Shown here: one piece after another, positions 35,720-44,238 of the stretch | How the letters are laid out: every line of letters starts with the position of its first letter | Position numbering within the stretch: position 1 is the first letter of the stretch | Source of the DNA: Bradyrhizobium ottawaense | GTDB taxonomy: Bacteria > Pseudomonadota > Alphaproteobacteria > Rhizobiales > Xanthobacteraceae | Direction of reading: 5' to 3' | DNA: 64,000 nucleotides | Assembly: GCF_002278135.3 (NCBI RefSeq) | Contig: NZ_CP029425.2 | Span: 8,284,001-8,348,000, forward strand | The notes under the pieces: generated by a model | What the model was told of the DNA's origin: nothing | What the model saw: the letters and a program-made list of their open reading frames with translations, nothing else | Database searches by the model: none | Program-made: the position numbers and the translations under genes

Positions 35720-36073
35720 ATGCGCAAGCTGATCCTGATCGCAACGGTGTCTCTGCTCACAAGCCAGGCCTATGCGGGTGGGTCGCGGAGCCTCAGTCTC
35801 GCAGCGAGCAATTCCAGCCAGCAGGCGATCGAGCAACCCGCCACGGCGGCAACGGTCTCGCCGCAAACCACCCAGGCGCCGTCGCAGCCGGCAAATGTCC
35901 AGACTGCGACCACCGCACCAACCTCAGCAACGGCACCGGCGGCCACGGTGGCACCAACCACGCAATCTACGCCGCCGGCAAGCACGGCCGGAACGACCAA
36001 GCCGAAGCGGCGTCAGCTGTCCACCGACGCCCAAATCGTCCGTGCGCTGCATCGCCACGGGATCTATTGGTAG
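35720..36073 (+). CDS. secreted Ala/Pro/Thr-rich protein
   Basis: A 117-residue protein with a signal peptide (residues 1-19, 'QAYA|GG'), a long Ala/Thr/Pro/Gln-rich low-complexity region, and a short conserved-looking C-terminus 'LSTDAQIVRALHRHGIYW'. No family recognised. It has a good RBS (TAGGAGCG). Convergent with the TonB receptor gene, 37 bp apart. Confidence 0.7.
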   Translation: MRKLILIATVSLLTSQAYAGGSRSLSLAASNSSQQAIEQPATAATVSPQTTQAPSQPANVQTATTAPTSATAPAATVAPTTQSTPPASTAGTTKPKRRQLSTDAQIVRALHRHGIYW

Positions 36074-36110
36074 GATCGGCAGCCGGCCCCGGTCTTCACC
36101 ATCGCCATAC

Positions 36111-38402
36111 TCACCAGCGGTAGCCGAGCGTTGCGATGACGGTCAGCGGGGCACCGCGGTAGCAATATCCGACCTGGCACGTGGTGTAGTGCAGATTGAA
36201 CAGGTTCTTGGCGTTGACCTGGAACTGCAGGCCCTTCAGCTCCTTCGCCGCCTGGCCGAAATCAAATTTCAGCGCAGCATCGACCAGGGTCACCGAACTG
36301 TTCTTGAACGTGTTCAGATCGTCGCCATAGCTCCAGGACATGTAACGCACGCCGCCACCGATGCTCAGTCCCGCAAACGGGCCGGCCAGCGGCAGGGCAT
36401 AGTTGCCCCACAGCGTCGCGGTGTGCGGCGGATTGCCCGACGGAAACTTGCCGATCTGCGCGCTGTCGCCGGCCTGCTTGGTGACCATGTCGAGATAGGT
36501 GTAGGACGAGGTGATGTCGAAACCGCCGCCGAGGCTCGCGAGCGCCTGCAATTCGAAGCCGCGGCTTTGAATCTCGCCGCGCTGGACCGTGACGCCGGTC
36601 CCGGTCGTGACCAGGCCCCCGCTCTGGGTCAGGTCGAACACCGCAGCAGTGATGAAGCTCCTCATCCCCTGCGGCTGATATTTGACGCCGATCTCGGTCT
36701 GCTTGCCGGTGGTGGGCTTGAAGAAGGCGCCTGTGGGATCGACGCCGAGATTGGGAAAGAACGAGGTTGAATAGGCGACGTAAGGCGCAACTCCGGAATC
36801 GAACACATAGGTCAGCCCGGCGCGCCCGCTATAGGCCTGTTCGGACTGCTGCTGGCGGGTCAGCGCGAACTGATCCTCGCCCGTGGTGCGAACCCAGTCG
36901 CTGCGGCCGCTCAGCGTCAGGATCCAGTGGTCGAGCTTGGCCTGGTCCTGGATGTACACGCCGGACTGGATCTGCCGCTGCTGCGTCGAGGACGAGATCG
37001 CGGGATCGGGAATGGATTCCGGCGCGTAGACCGGCGCGGCCAGATTGAGAGGGGAAACCCCGAAGCCGAATCCCTGCTTGTCGTTGAATTTCGATGCCGT
37101 GTAGTCGGTGCCGACCAGGAGCGTGTGCTGCACCGGGCCGGTCGAGAGTTTTGCCTCGACCTGATTGTCCATGATGGCCGATTGCAGCGTATCGTGGACG
37201 TAGCCGGTATAGCGTGAGACGACATTGCCGACGGGAGCGCCGAGAAAGCCGACATAGCGCGTGACCGCATCGACGTCGACATAGCGGAATTTCTGGCGAA
37301 CGGTCACGGCGTTGTTGAACGCGTGCTCGAACAGATAGCCGACGCGTCCCTGCTCCTGGTCGAGCGAATTGTAGGACGGGCTGCCGGTAAAGATGTCCGT
37401 CGTCGTGCCGGTGCCCGTGGAATAGGTGAACATGGACCCCGGCGTCTTCGATTTCTGGTACGCGCCGAGAATGGTGAGGGTCGTCGATTGGTCCGGCTTC
37501 CAGGTGACGGCGGGAGCGACGTAGATACGATTGTCCTTGCCGCCGGGCACGAACACGTCGGCGTCGCGCACGGCGCCGGTCAACCGATAGGAAAATTGGC
37601 CGTTGGGATCGACCGGACCCGAGAGATCGAAATTGCCCTGAACGCGCTCGCGGTCGCCGAACACCGTCTGCACCTCGTGGAACGGCTGGCTGGTCGGCAG
37701 CTTGCTCTGCAGGTCGATCAATCCGCCGGGCGAGCCGAGGCCGTAGAGGGCCGAGCTCGGCCCGCGCACCACGGTGATGCTGTCAACGCCATAAGGCTCG
37801 GTCTTGAACACGCCGAGACCGGCGCCGACGAGGCGCAGGCCGTCGAGATAGACGCCGTTATAGGTGATGTCGAAGCCGCGGATCGAGATGGCGTCGAAGC
37901 GCGGATCGTAGCCGGAGGCATCGATGCGGACGCCCGGCTCATAGCCGACCGCTTCCGTCAGCGTCTGCACCGCGCGGTCGTTGAGCTCCTTGCGGGTCAC
38001 GACCGAGATCGACTGCGGCGTCTCGAGCAGCGGGGTGTTCGTCTTCGTGCCTGCCGAGCTGCTGCTTGCGACATAGCTGTTCTCGCTCGCCGCGTTGGCG
38101 CGACCGCTACCCGCCTCGCGCGTACCCGGGTTATTGGCTTGTCCGGACCCGGCATTGCGCGGGATCGCGACGCGGCCGCGCTGCGATTGTGAGGCGCGCT
38201 GGGCAGATTGGGCACGCGGACGCGCCTGGCTCGGTGCCTCCACCGTGACCGGAGGCAATGTGCCGGCCGTCGAAGGCGAATTGGTTCCGGAGACCTGTGC
38301 CGCCGAGGGCGTCGCGTGCAGGACCGCTCCCAAACCGGCCGCTCCCAGACCAGTTCTCACCATTCGTTCCCAGCCGAGCGTCTGCCCGTCGTTCCGCCTC
38401 AT
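36111..38402 (-). CDS. TonB-dependent siderophore receptor
   Basis: A 763-residue outer-membrane receptor. The N-terminal export signal ends near residue 35 ('TPSAAQ'). A Ser/Gln/Ala-rich linker is followed by the plug domain ('TPQSISVVTRKELNDRAVQTLTEAV', 'SIRGFDITYNGVYLDGLR', 'RGPSSALYGLGSPGG'), then the 22-strand barrel, ending with an aromatic residue ('TLGYRW'). The plug style matches FhuA/FoxA-type hydroxamate receptors (ferrichrome, ferrioxamine). It is probably activated by the divergent AraC-type gene, as with PchR and its receptors. Confidence 0.94.
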   Translation of the reverse strand: MRRNDGQTLGWERMVRTGLGAAGLGAVLHATPSAAQVSGTNSPSTAGTLPPVTVEAPSQARPRAQSAQRASQSQRGRVAIPRNAGSGQANNPGTREAGSGRANAASENSYVASSSSAGTKTNTPLLETPQSISVVTRKELNDRAVQTLTEAVGYEPGVRIDASGYDPRFDAISIRGFDITYNGVYLDGLRLVGAGLGVFKTEPYGVDSITVVRGPSSALYGLGSPGGLIDLQSKLPTSQPFHEVQTVFGDRERVQGNFDLSGPVDPNGQFSYRLTGAVRDADVFVPGGKDNRIYVAPAVTWKPDQSTTLTILGAYQKSKTPGSMFTYSTGTGTTTDIFTGSPSYNSLDQEQGRVGYLFEHAFNNAVTVRQKFRYVDVDAVTRYVGFLGAPVGNVVSRYTGYVHDTLQSAIMDNQVEAKLSTGPVQHTLLVGTDYTASKFNDKQGFGFGVSPLNLAAPVYAPESIPDPAISSSTQQRQIQSGVYIQDQAKLDHWILTLSGRSDWVRTTGEDQFALTRQQQSEQAYSGRAGLTYVFDSGVAPYVAYSTSFFPNLGVDPTGAFFKPTTGKQTEIGVKYQPQGMRSFITAAVFDLTQSGGLVTTGTGVTVQRGEIQSRGFELQALASLGGGFDITSSYTYLDMVTKQAGDSAQIGKFPSGNPPHTATLWGNYALPLAGPFAGLSIGGGVRYMSWSYGDDLNTFKNSSVTLVDAALKFDFGQAAKELKGLQFQVNAKNLFNLHYTTCQVGYCYRGAPLTVIATLGYRW

Positions 38403-38444
38403 CGTATCCCCCGAGTTCCGTGTTTAATAACCCGGGTGTAACCA

Positions 38445-38491
38445 GATCAAAGCGATCGCCGCCTTTGCGCGCGCGCAAATCACCTTTGATC
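38445..38491. promoter_or_regulatory. inverted repeats in the receptor/AraC divergent region
   Basis: A perfect 16-bp palindrome TTTGCGCGCGCGCAAA at 38464-38479 lies inside a wider GATCAAAG ... CTTTGATC pair (38445-38452, 38484-38491). Candidate sites for the AraC-type regulator or an iron regulator. Confidence 0.4.
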
Positions 38492-38511
38492 CCACGTGGA
38501 GGCTTTCGAGT

Positions 38512-39393
38512 TTACTGATAGCGGCTCGGCGAATGGCCGAAGCGCCTGCGGAAGGCTGTCGCGAAATTCGCCGGATGGGCATAGCCGACCCGATAGGCCG
38601 CTTCGGTGACGGACAAGCGCTGGTGAATCAAAAAGGCACGTGCGGCATCGAGCCGCTGAGCCCTGAGATAGTCGATCGCGCTCTGGCCATATGCCATCCG
38701 GAATTTCTGGTTGAAGGACCTGCGGCTCAGCCCCGCGTTCCGCGCCAGTTCGTCGATGCTCCAGGGATAGGCGAGATCGGCGTCCATCCGCTGCTTCACC
38801 GATTGCAGCCGCGTCCACTGCAGATCGGTGGTCGGATCGGTCGCAATCCGGCCGCGCTCGCCGAACAAGGCGTGGACCACGATCTCGGCGGCATGCGCTG
38901 ACAGCAGCAATTGCGCCGCGTTGCCGGTGACCGGCGGCGAAAACATTTCTGCCGCGACCGCCTGTATGCGCGCAGACGCTCTCAGAGAGACGATCGCTGC
39001 GCCCGAGACGTCGTTCGCAAACAGCGCCCGAAACTCATCGCCGAGTCCGAGTCCATCGATCGAGGTTTGGGGAAACGCCAGGCCGATCGCGGAACGCTCG
39101 CCGGAGTGAACCGCGCGTTCCGCTGCGCAGGTTTCGCGCACGGCAATTGCCGTCATCTGCCCTTCGCAGCCAGTGCTGCGCGTCAGAATGCCGCGTCCTG
39201 CGTCACCATCAACGGAGACCGAGATGAACAGGCCCGGGGCTGCGATGGCAGAGCCCCCGGCATCGGCTCGAAACTCGCCTCTGACAAACACGCAGCCCGG
39301 AAAATCCAGCCATTGCGCTGTCGAAGCGCCCGGCTGTGCGGAACCGATGTCGTCTTGAGGCCGTCCGACAATTTGATCGTAGAAGTCCCGCAT
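38512..39393 (-). CDS. AraC family regulator
   Basis: A 293-residue AraC-type regulator. The C-terminal DNA-binding domain has both helix-turn-helix motifs ('SIDELARNAGLSRRSFNQKFRMAYGQSAIDYLRAQRLDAAR' and 'VTEAAYRVGYAHPANFATAFRRRFGHSPSRYQ'). The N-terminal half is a ligand-binding region like that of PchR/FpvR-type iron regulators. It is upstream of the TonB receptor, on the same strand, 109 bp away. It is probably activated by the ferric siderophore. Confidence 0.92.
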   Translation of the reverse strand: MRDFYDQIVGRPQDDIGSAQPGASTAQWLDFPGCVFVRGEFRADAGGSAIAAPGLFISVSVDGDAGRGILTRSTGCEGQMTAIAVRETCAAERAVHSGERSAIGLAFPQTSIDGLGLGDEFRALFANDVSGAAIVSLRASARIQAVAAEMFSPPVTGNAAQLLLSAHAAEIVVHALFGERGRIATDPTTDLQWTRLQSVKQRMDADLAYPWSIDELARNAGLSRRSFNQKFRMAYGQSAIDYLRAQRLDAARAFLIHQRLSVTEAAYRVGYAHPANFATAFRRRFGHSPSRYQ

Positions 39394-39531
39394 CGAATCC
39401 GCTTACGCCGCGGCTTGTTTGACCGCTGGCGGCGGCGCGCTCAAGAGCTCTGCGCGCGGTTTGGAGGGATTCGAAACTGGATTTGCTCGAAGGGAATCTT
39501 GTGCGTTACGCGCGGTCGGCAGCAACGCGCG

Positions 39532-40245
39532 TCAGATGCCGAGATATTTGTGCTGGAGATCCGGTTCCGCCATCAGCTGATCGGAGGTGCCGCTCCACAC
39601 CGTCCTGCCGCGCTCGATGATGGTGTGGCGGTCGCAGATGCGGGCGAGGTGGTCGACGTTCTTGTCGACGACCAGGATCGACTGTCCGCGGCTCTTGAGC
39701 AGCGACAGGCAGTGCCAGATTTCTTCGCGGATCAGCGGCGCGAGGCCCTCGGTCGCTTCGTCCAGGATCAGGAGCTTTGGATTGGTCATCAGCGCGCGGC
39801 CGATCGCGAGCATCTGCTGCTCGCCGCCCGAGAGCTGGTTGCCCATGTTGGACGCGCGTTCAGCAAGGCGCGGGAACAGCACGTAGATCGCGGCCAGCGT
39901 CCAGGGATTGGGGCTGCTGAAGCGGTCGGCGGCGGCCGCGACCAGATTCTCGCGCACGGTGAGGTTCGGGAAGATCTGGCGTCCCTCAGGAACCAGGCCG
40001 ACGCCGAGCTTTGCGATCCTGTATGAGGGAAGCTGCCTGACCTCGGCGCCCGCGAAACGAATGCTGCCTGATCGCGCCGGCGTCAGGCCCATGATGGAGC
40101 GGATGGTCGTGGTCTTGCCCATGCCGTTGCGGCCCATCAGCGAGACCATCTCGCCGGGCTTGATCGACAGCGACAGGCCGAACAGCACCTGGGAGAGGCC
40201 ATAGCAGGTCTCGATGCCGTCAACCTCGAGCAGCGTATCAGCCAT
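39532..40245 (-). CDS. Liv-type ABC transporter ATPase (LivF)
   Basis: A 237-residue ATPase with Walker A 'GRNGMGKTT', signature 'LSGGEQQMLAIGRALM' and Walker B 'LLILDEATEGLAP'. The 'GMGKTTTIRSIMGL' and 'ARSGSIRFAGAEVRQLPSYRIAKLGVGLVPEGR' segments are LivF-like. It overlaps livG by eight bases and is last in the operon. Only one binding protein is lacking: no SBP gene is adjacent. Confidence 0.95.
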   Translation of the reverse strand: MADTLLEVDGIETCYGLSQVLFGLSLSIKPGEMVSLMGRNGMGKTTTIRSIMGLTPARSGSIRFAGAEVRQLPSYRIAKLGVGLVPEGRQIFPNLTVRENLVAAAADRFSSPNPWTLAAIYVLFPRLAERASNMGNQLSGGEQQMLAIGRALMTNPKLLILDEATEGLAPLIREEIWHCLSLLKSRGQSILVVDKNVDHLARICDRHTIIERGRTVWSGTSDQLMAEPDLQHKYLGI

Positions 40246-41005
40246 GATGCGTCACCACGTGCTGGTCCCCGAGATAGGCGCGCTTGACGTCCTCGTTGGC
40301 ACGGATCGCGGCCGGATCGCCCGAGGCGATGACGCGGCCATAGACCAGCACCGTGATGCGGTCGGCGAGCGCGAACACCGCCGGCATGTCGTGCTCGACC
40401 AGAACGATCGAGACCTCCTTGCGCAGCTCCTGGAGCAGCTTCACCATGCGCTGGGATTCGGTGACACCCAAGCCGGCCATCGGCTCGTCGAGCAGCAGGA
40501 GCTTCGGCTTGCTCGCGAGCGCGACCGCGAGCTCGAGCTCGCGCCGCTCGCCATGGCTGAGCCTGTTCACCACGACGTCGGCGCGATGCAACAGCCCGAC
40601 GCGATCGAGCGCCGCATGCGCGGCATCGCGCAAGGATCGCTCCTTGCGCGCATTGGCAAAGAAGCGGAACGAGGTGCCGGCATGGGCTTGTGCCGCCAGC
40701 GCGACATTGTCCGCGGCGGTGAAATCGAGCAGCAGCGAGGTGATCTGGAACGAACGCGCAAGACCCAGCGCACAGCGGCGATAGGCCGGCAGGTAGGTGA
40801 TGTCGCGCCCCGCCAGCGAGACGCTGCCGGAATGCGGCTCGAGATGCCCGGTGAGCTGGCTGATCAGCGTGGTCTTGCCGGCGCCGTTCGGGCCGATGAT
40901 GGCGTGCAGCTCGCCCGCGGCGACGTCGAGCGAGACGTTATCCGTCGCAACGATGCCGCCGAAGCGACGCACCAGCTTTTCGACGCGAAGCAGGGGTTCA
41001 GCCAC
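40238..41005 (-). CDS. Liv-type ABC transporter ATPase (LivG)
   Basis: A 255-residue ATPase with Walker A 'GPNGAGKTTLISQLTG', signature 'LSHGERRELELAVALA' and Walker B 'LLLLDEPMAGLG'. The preferred start is a GTG at 41005, with GGGGAGGG upstream and an 8-base overlap with livM; an ATG at 41041 lies inside livM. Characteristic LivG features are the long insert after the Q loop ('AHAGTSFRFFANARKERSL'). Confidence 0.95.
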   Translation of the reverse strand: MAEPLLRVEKLVRRFGGIVATDNVSLDVAAGELHAIIGPNGAGKTTLISQLTGHLEPHSGSVSLAGRDITYLPAYRRCALGLARSFQITSLLLDFTAADNVALAAQAHAGTSFRFFANARKERSLRDAAHAALDRVGLLHRADVVVNRLSHGERRELELAVALASKPKLLLLDEPMAGLGVTESQRMVKLLQELRKEVSIVLVEHDMPAVFALADRITVLVYGRVIASGDPAAIRANEDVKRAYLGDQHVVTHHG

Positions 41006-41942
41006 GGCCGGCCCTCCCCAGCATGCCCATGATGCCGCCACGGCCGAACAGCACGATCAGCAGCAGCAGCGGGCCCATGATCAGAGCCCAATATTCGGTG
41101 ATCTGCGACAGGAATTCCTCCAGCAGCAGGAACACCACCGCGCCCATGATCGGGCCGAACAGCGTGCCCATGCCGCCGAGAATCACCATCACCATCAGGT
41201 CGCCGGAGCGCGTCCAGTACATCACGGCCGGGCTGACGAAATCGGTGTTGTTGGCGAGCAGCGCGCCGGCGAGGCCGCACATGGTCCCTGAAATGACGAA
41301 GCAGACGAGCTTGTAGCGCTTTGCCGGGAAGCCGATCGCCTGCATGCGCTGCTCGTTGGAGCGCAGGCCCTGCACGACGAGGCCGAAGCGCGAATTGACG
41401 ATGCGCCAGATCAGGAAGATGACGCCGAGGAGGCAGGCGAGGCAGAGATAATAGAACTGCGTGCGGTTCGACAGGTTGACCAGCCCGGAGAAGTCGCTGC
41501 GCTTGTAGACGGTGAGGCCGTCATCGCCGCCGTAGCGCGCCAGCCCCGAGGCGACGTAATAGGCCATCTGCGCGAAGGCGAGCGTGATCATGATGAAATA
41601 GACGCCGCGGGTGCGCAACGAGAGCGCGCCGATCACGAGCGCATAGAGCGCGGACGCCGCGAGCGCGACCGGAAACTGGATGAAGCCGCTGCCGACGCCT
41701 TCCTGCGCCAGCATGCCGACGGCATAGCCGCCGATGCCGAGATAGGCGGCATGGCCAAAGCTCATCATGCCGCCAAAACCCATGATGAGGTTGAGGCTCG
41801 CGGCCGCCAGCGCCAGGATGATGATGCGGGTGAACAGCGTCAGGATGAAGATGTTGCCGGAGAGCTGCGAATAGAGCGGCAGCAGCAGGAGGCCCGCCAG
41901 CATCAGGGCCGTGACGGCCTTGCTCACAGTGAAAGACTTCAT
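40998..41942 (-). CDS. Liv-type ABC transporter permease (LivM)
   Basis: A 314-residue permease with about eight to ten hydrophobic segments. Typical LivM blocks are 'NLIMGFGGMMSFGHAAYLGIGGY' and 'VIFLIWRIVNSRFGLVVQGLRSNEQRMQAIG'. Coupled to livH by ATGA overlap. Confidence 0.95.
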   Translation of the reverse strand: MKSFTVSKAVTALMLAGLLLLPLYSQLSGNIFILTLFTRIIILALAAASLNLIMGFGGMMSFGHAAYLGIGGYAVGMLAQEGVGSGFIQFPVALAASALYALVIGALSLRTRGVYFIMITLAFAQMAYYVASGLARYGGDDGLTVYKRSDFSGLVNLSNRTQFYYLCLACLLGVIFLIWRIVNSRFGLVVQGLRSNEQRMQAIGFPAKRYKLVCFVISGTMCGLAGALLANNTDFVSPAVMYWTRSGDLMVMVILGGMGTLFGPIMGAVVFLLLEEFLSQITEYWALIMGPLLLLIVLFGRGGIMGMLGRAGRG

Positions 41943-42856
41943 CGACGGTTGGCCGGAAACAGCCCCTCCGGCCGTACCACCAGCACGATCGCCATCAGCA
42001 GGTAGATCAGCATGGAGGACAGCGCGGGCGCGGCGGTGGAGGCAGCGGCGCCGCTCAGCACCTGTCGCAGCAGATTGGGCAGGAAGGCGCGGCCGAGCGT
42101 GTCGATCATGCCGACGAAGATCGCGGCCAGGAACGCACCGCGGATCGAGCCGATGCCGCCGATCACGATGATGACGAAAGCGAGGATCAGGATGTTCTCG
42201 CCCATGCCGATCTGCACGGTGAGGATCGGCGCCTGCATCAGGCCGGCAAGGCCGGCGAGCGCGGCGCCCAAGCCGAACACCAGCGTGTAGAGCAGCTTGA
42301 TGTTGATGCCGAGCGCGCCGATCATCTCACGGTTGGAGGCGCCGGCGCGGATCAGCATGCCGATGCGGGTGCGCATCACGCCGAGATAGAGCAGCAGCGC
42401 TACCAGCAGCGCCACCACGATGATGGCGAGCCGATAGGCGGGATAGTGAATACCCGGCAGGATCGGCACCGGCACGGTGAGCCAGGCCGGCAGCGGCAGC
42501 GCAAGGCCGGCCGGGCCCCAGATCAGCCGCACGGCTTCGTTGAAGAACAGGATCAGGCCGAAGGTCGCCAGCACGTGGTCGAGATGGTCGCGGCCATAGA
42601 GATGCCGTAGCGCGCTCATCTCCAGCACGATGCCGAGCACCAGCGTGGCCCCCAGCGCCATCAGCGCCCCGAGCAGGAAGCTGCCGGTCCACGCCGCGAA
42701 GGTCGCGGCGAAATAGGCGCCCATCATGTAGAGCGAGCCGTGCGCCAGGTTGACGAGATCCATGATCCCGAACACCAGCGTCAGGCCGGCGGCGAGCAGG
42801 AACAGCAGCAGGCCGAACTGCAATCCGTTCAGGAACTGTTCGACGACGAGCAGCAT
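41939..42856 (-). CDS. Liv-type ABC transporter permease (LivH)
   Basis: A 305-residue permease with eight hydrophobic segments and the LivH hallmark 'GIMDLVNLAHGSLYMMGAYFAATF'. The start is the ATG at 42856 (a TTG at 42859 is adjacent). First gene of the orphan transporter operon. Sequence alone cannot assign the substrate: Liv-type transporters carry branched-chain amino acids, amides, urea or aromatic acids. The TGCA-N6-TGCA array 144 bp upstream links it to BoxR and hence to benzoate. Confidence 0.94.
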   Translation of the reverse strand: MLLVVEQFLNGLQFGLLLFLLAAGLTLVFGIMDLVNLAHGSLYMMGAYFAATFAAWTGSFLLGALMALGATLVLGIVLEMSALRHLYGRDHLDHVLATFGLILFFNEAVRLIWGPAGLALPLPAWLTVPVPILPGIHYPAYRLAIIVVALLVALLLYLGVMRTRIGMLIRAGASNREMIGALGINIKLLYTLVFGLGAALAGLAGLMQAPILTVQIGMGENILILAFVIIVIGGIGSIRGAFLAAIFVGMIDTLGRAFLPNLLRQVLSGAAASTAAPALSSMLIYLLMAIVLVVRPEGLFPANRR

Positions 42857-42999
42857 CAAGACTCTTTCAGGCGCACGCGGTGTCGCGCCGATGTTCGAAC
42901 ACGTTCGCCATCAGTGAAAGAGCTCCCCCTGCCTGTTCAAGGCGGAAAAATGGGTAATGGCAGTATCGTTCCGAGGCAAGAGCGATTCGACACCAAACA

Positions 43000-43023
43000 T
43001 GCACTTTGTTGCATGCCGATGCA
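43000..43023. promoter_or_regulatory. triple TGCA-N6-TGCA array upstream of livH
   Basis: TGCA occurs at 43000, 43010 and 43020, exactly ten bases apart, so the repeats lie on the same face of the helix. The first 15 bases, TGCACTTTGTTGCAT, match the site at 26300 in 14 of 15 positions. In BzdR (relative of BoxR) the operators are TGCA-N6-TGCA. This is the best-formed BoxR-like array in the window. Confidence 0.6.
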
Positions 43024-43086
43024 TGTGATCGAGACGCTCCTGCAAGAAAGCTGCCGTGCCGGCCGGGGCAACCTGCCGCAGGTCTG

Positions 43087-43172
43087 CGTCATGCCCGGGC
43101 TTGTCCCGGGCATCCACGTCCTTCGTGCCAGGTGGCTCAACGTGGATGGCCGGGACAAGCCCGGCCATGACG
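43087..43172. repeat. dispersed inverted repeat, 'cgtcatgcccggg' family
   Basis: cgtcatgcccgggcttgtcc at the left and acaagcccggccatgacg at the right. Same family as 27706-27793. With the TGCA array it makes up the 42857-43276 gap; no gene is visible there. Confidence 0.8.
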
Positions 43173-43276
43173 CCGTGGAGGCTTCGGCAATCGAACTCCC
43201 TAGCCAAATGCAGTCACCCTCCCCCCGGTGGACCGGAGGGAGGGCGCGGATGTCGTCAGCGATGGAGGATTGCGTC

Positions 43277-43495
43277 CTAGTGCGACGTCATCTGCTGGGG
43301 AAGATCGTCCGGTTCGGCGAGCACGCTGTTGGCCGTCGAGGCCTCCAGCGCCGCCATCCGGAACAGATAGGCGAGCGTCGTCAATCCGGTGTCTTCCGCC
43401 ATCTGCGCCAGCTCGAGCGCCATGTCCGACATGTAGCCGAGATCATCGTCCCTGATCTGCGCCATGATCTGGCTGTCCCGCATCATGTTCGACAT
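43277..43495 (-). CDS. small protein coupled to bjaI, unknown function
   Basis: A 72-residue acidic helical protein: 'GYMSDMALELAQMAEDTGLTTLAYLFRMAALEAS'. It starts one to two bases after the bjaI stop and should be translated with it; an extended start at 43543 is possible. No family was recognised. Similar short genes sit downstream of LuxI genes in some rhizobia (recollection), but a role in quorum sensing is unproven. Confidence 0.7.
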   Translation of the reverse strand: MSNMMRDSQIMAQIRDDDLGYMSDMALELAQMAEDTGLTTLAYLFRMAALEASTANSVLAEPDDLPQQMTSH

Positions 43496-43496
43496 C

Positions 43497-44156
43497 TCAG
43501 GCGCTCTTTCGTTGCGCGGCAGCAGCGCCGCAGAGGTTGGCACGGGCGACGGCGTCCAGACGCGGGCCGTCCTGGCGCACGACCGAGGTCATGCCGATAC
43601 GATCGTGCAGGGCATCGAGGGTCTCGCGACGAATGTCGATGGTCGCCGCCATGGTCCATGCATTCTCCACCAGAGCGGGCAGGCCCAGCGGGGTCACCAT
43701 GAAGCCGGCCTCGTGAAAGCGCGGCAGCCACCAGGTCTCCATGATCGCGCTGACCTGCGCGATCCCCTGATTGAGGCAGAACTCCTGCACCGCCGCCATC
43801 AGTTGCAGGTTGAGCGCGCCGTCGCGGCGATCACGCACGACGAAGTAGCGCGACCATTCCCAGACCAGCGGATCCGCGGGGCAGCCGCGCACCGACGCCA
43901 GATGCGGGAACACCTCGCTCATCATCGAGGGCTTGGTCGTCGGGTAGAGCCGGTGGCCACCGATGACGCGCCGCCCCTCCAGCGCAAGCAGATAGACGGT
44001 ATCATCGTCGTCATAGGAATCGATCTCGCGGCAATCCGGCCTGCGCAGCGTCTCCCAGCGCCGCTCCTCGACGAAGATATCGTGGCGCAACCGGAAATGC
44101 TGCTCGATCACGTCTTCATAAAGGTGACGATTTACCGCAGAAATGGCGTGAATCAT
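43497..44156 (-). CDS. bjaI: Acyl-homoserine-lactone synthase BjaI
   Basis: A 219-residue LuxI-type synthase. Invariant LuxI residues are seen in order: R and F in 'FRLRHDIFVEERRW', D in 'REIDSYDDDDTVYLL', R in 'GGHRLYPTT' and E/R in 'WEWSRYFV'. The sequence matches, from memory, BjaI of B. japonicum, which uses isovaleryl-CoA rather than acyl-ACP to make isovaleryl-homoserine lactone. The ATG at 44156 has GGGGG upstream; a TTG at 44168 is less likely. Downstream of bjaR with an 82 bp gap containing a palindrome. Confidence 0.93.
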   Translation of the reverse strand: MIHAISAVNRHLYEDVIEQHFRLRHDIFVEERRWETLRRPDCREIDSYDDDDTVYLLALEGRRVIGGHRLYPTTKPSMMSEVFPHLASVRGCPADPLVWEWSRYFVVRDRRDGALNLQLMAAVQEFCLNQGIAQVSAIMETWWLPRFHEAGFMVTPLGLPALVENAWTMAATIDIRRETLDALHDRIGMTSVVRQDGPRLDAVARANLCGAAAAQRKSA

Positions 44157-44215
44157 GAAAACCCCCAATCATCCTCAATGGGGGCAGACTCTGCCAAAAG
44201 AGCCGGATTCGATAT

Positions 44216-44229
44216 TGGGAAATTTCCCA
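44216..44229. promoter_or_regulatory. 14-bp palindrome between bjaR and bjaI
   Basis: TGGGAAATTTCCCA, a perfect inverted repeat 60 bp before the bjaI ATG. The position suits a BjaR binding element, though the sequence does not match the classical lux-box consensus. Confidence 0.45.
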
Positions 44230-44238
44230 GTACGGCGC

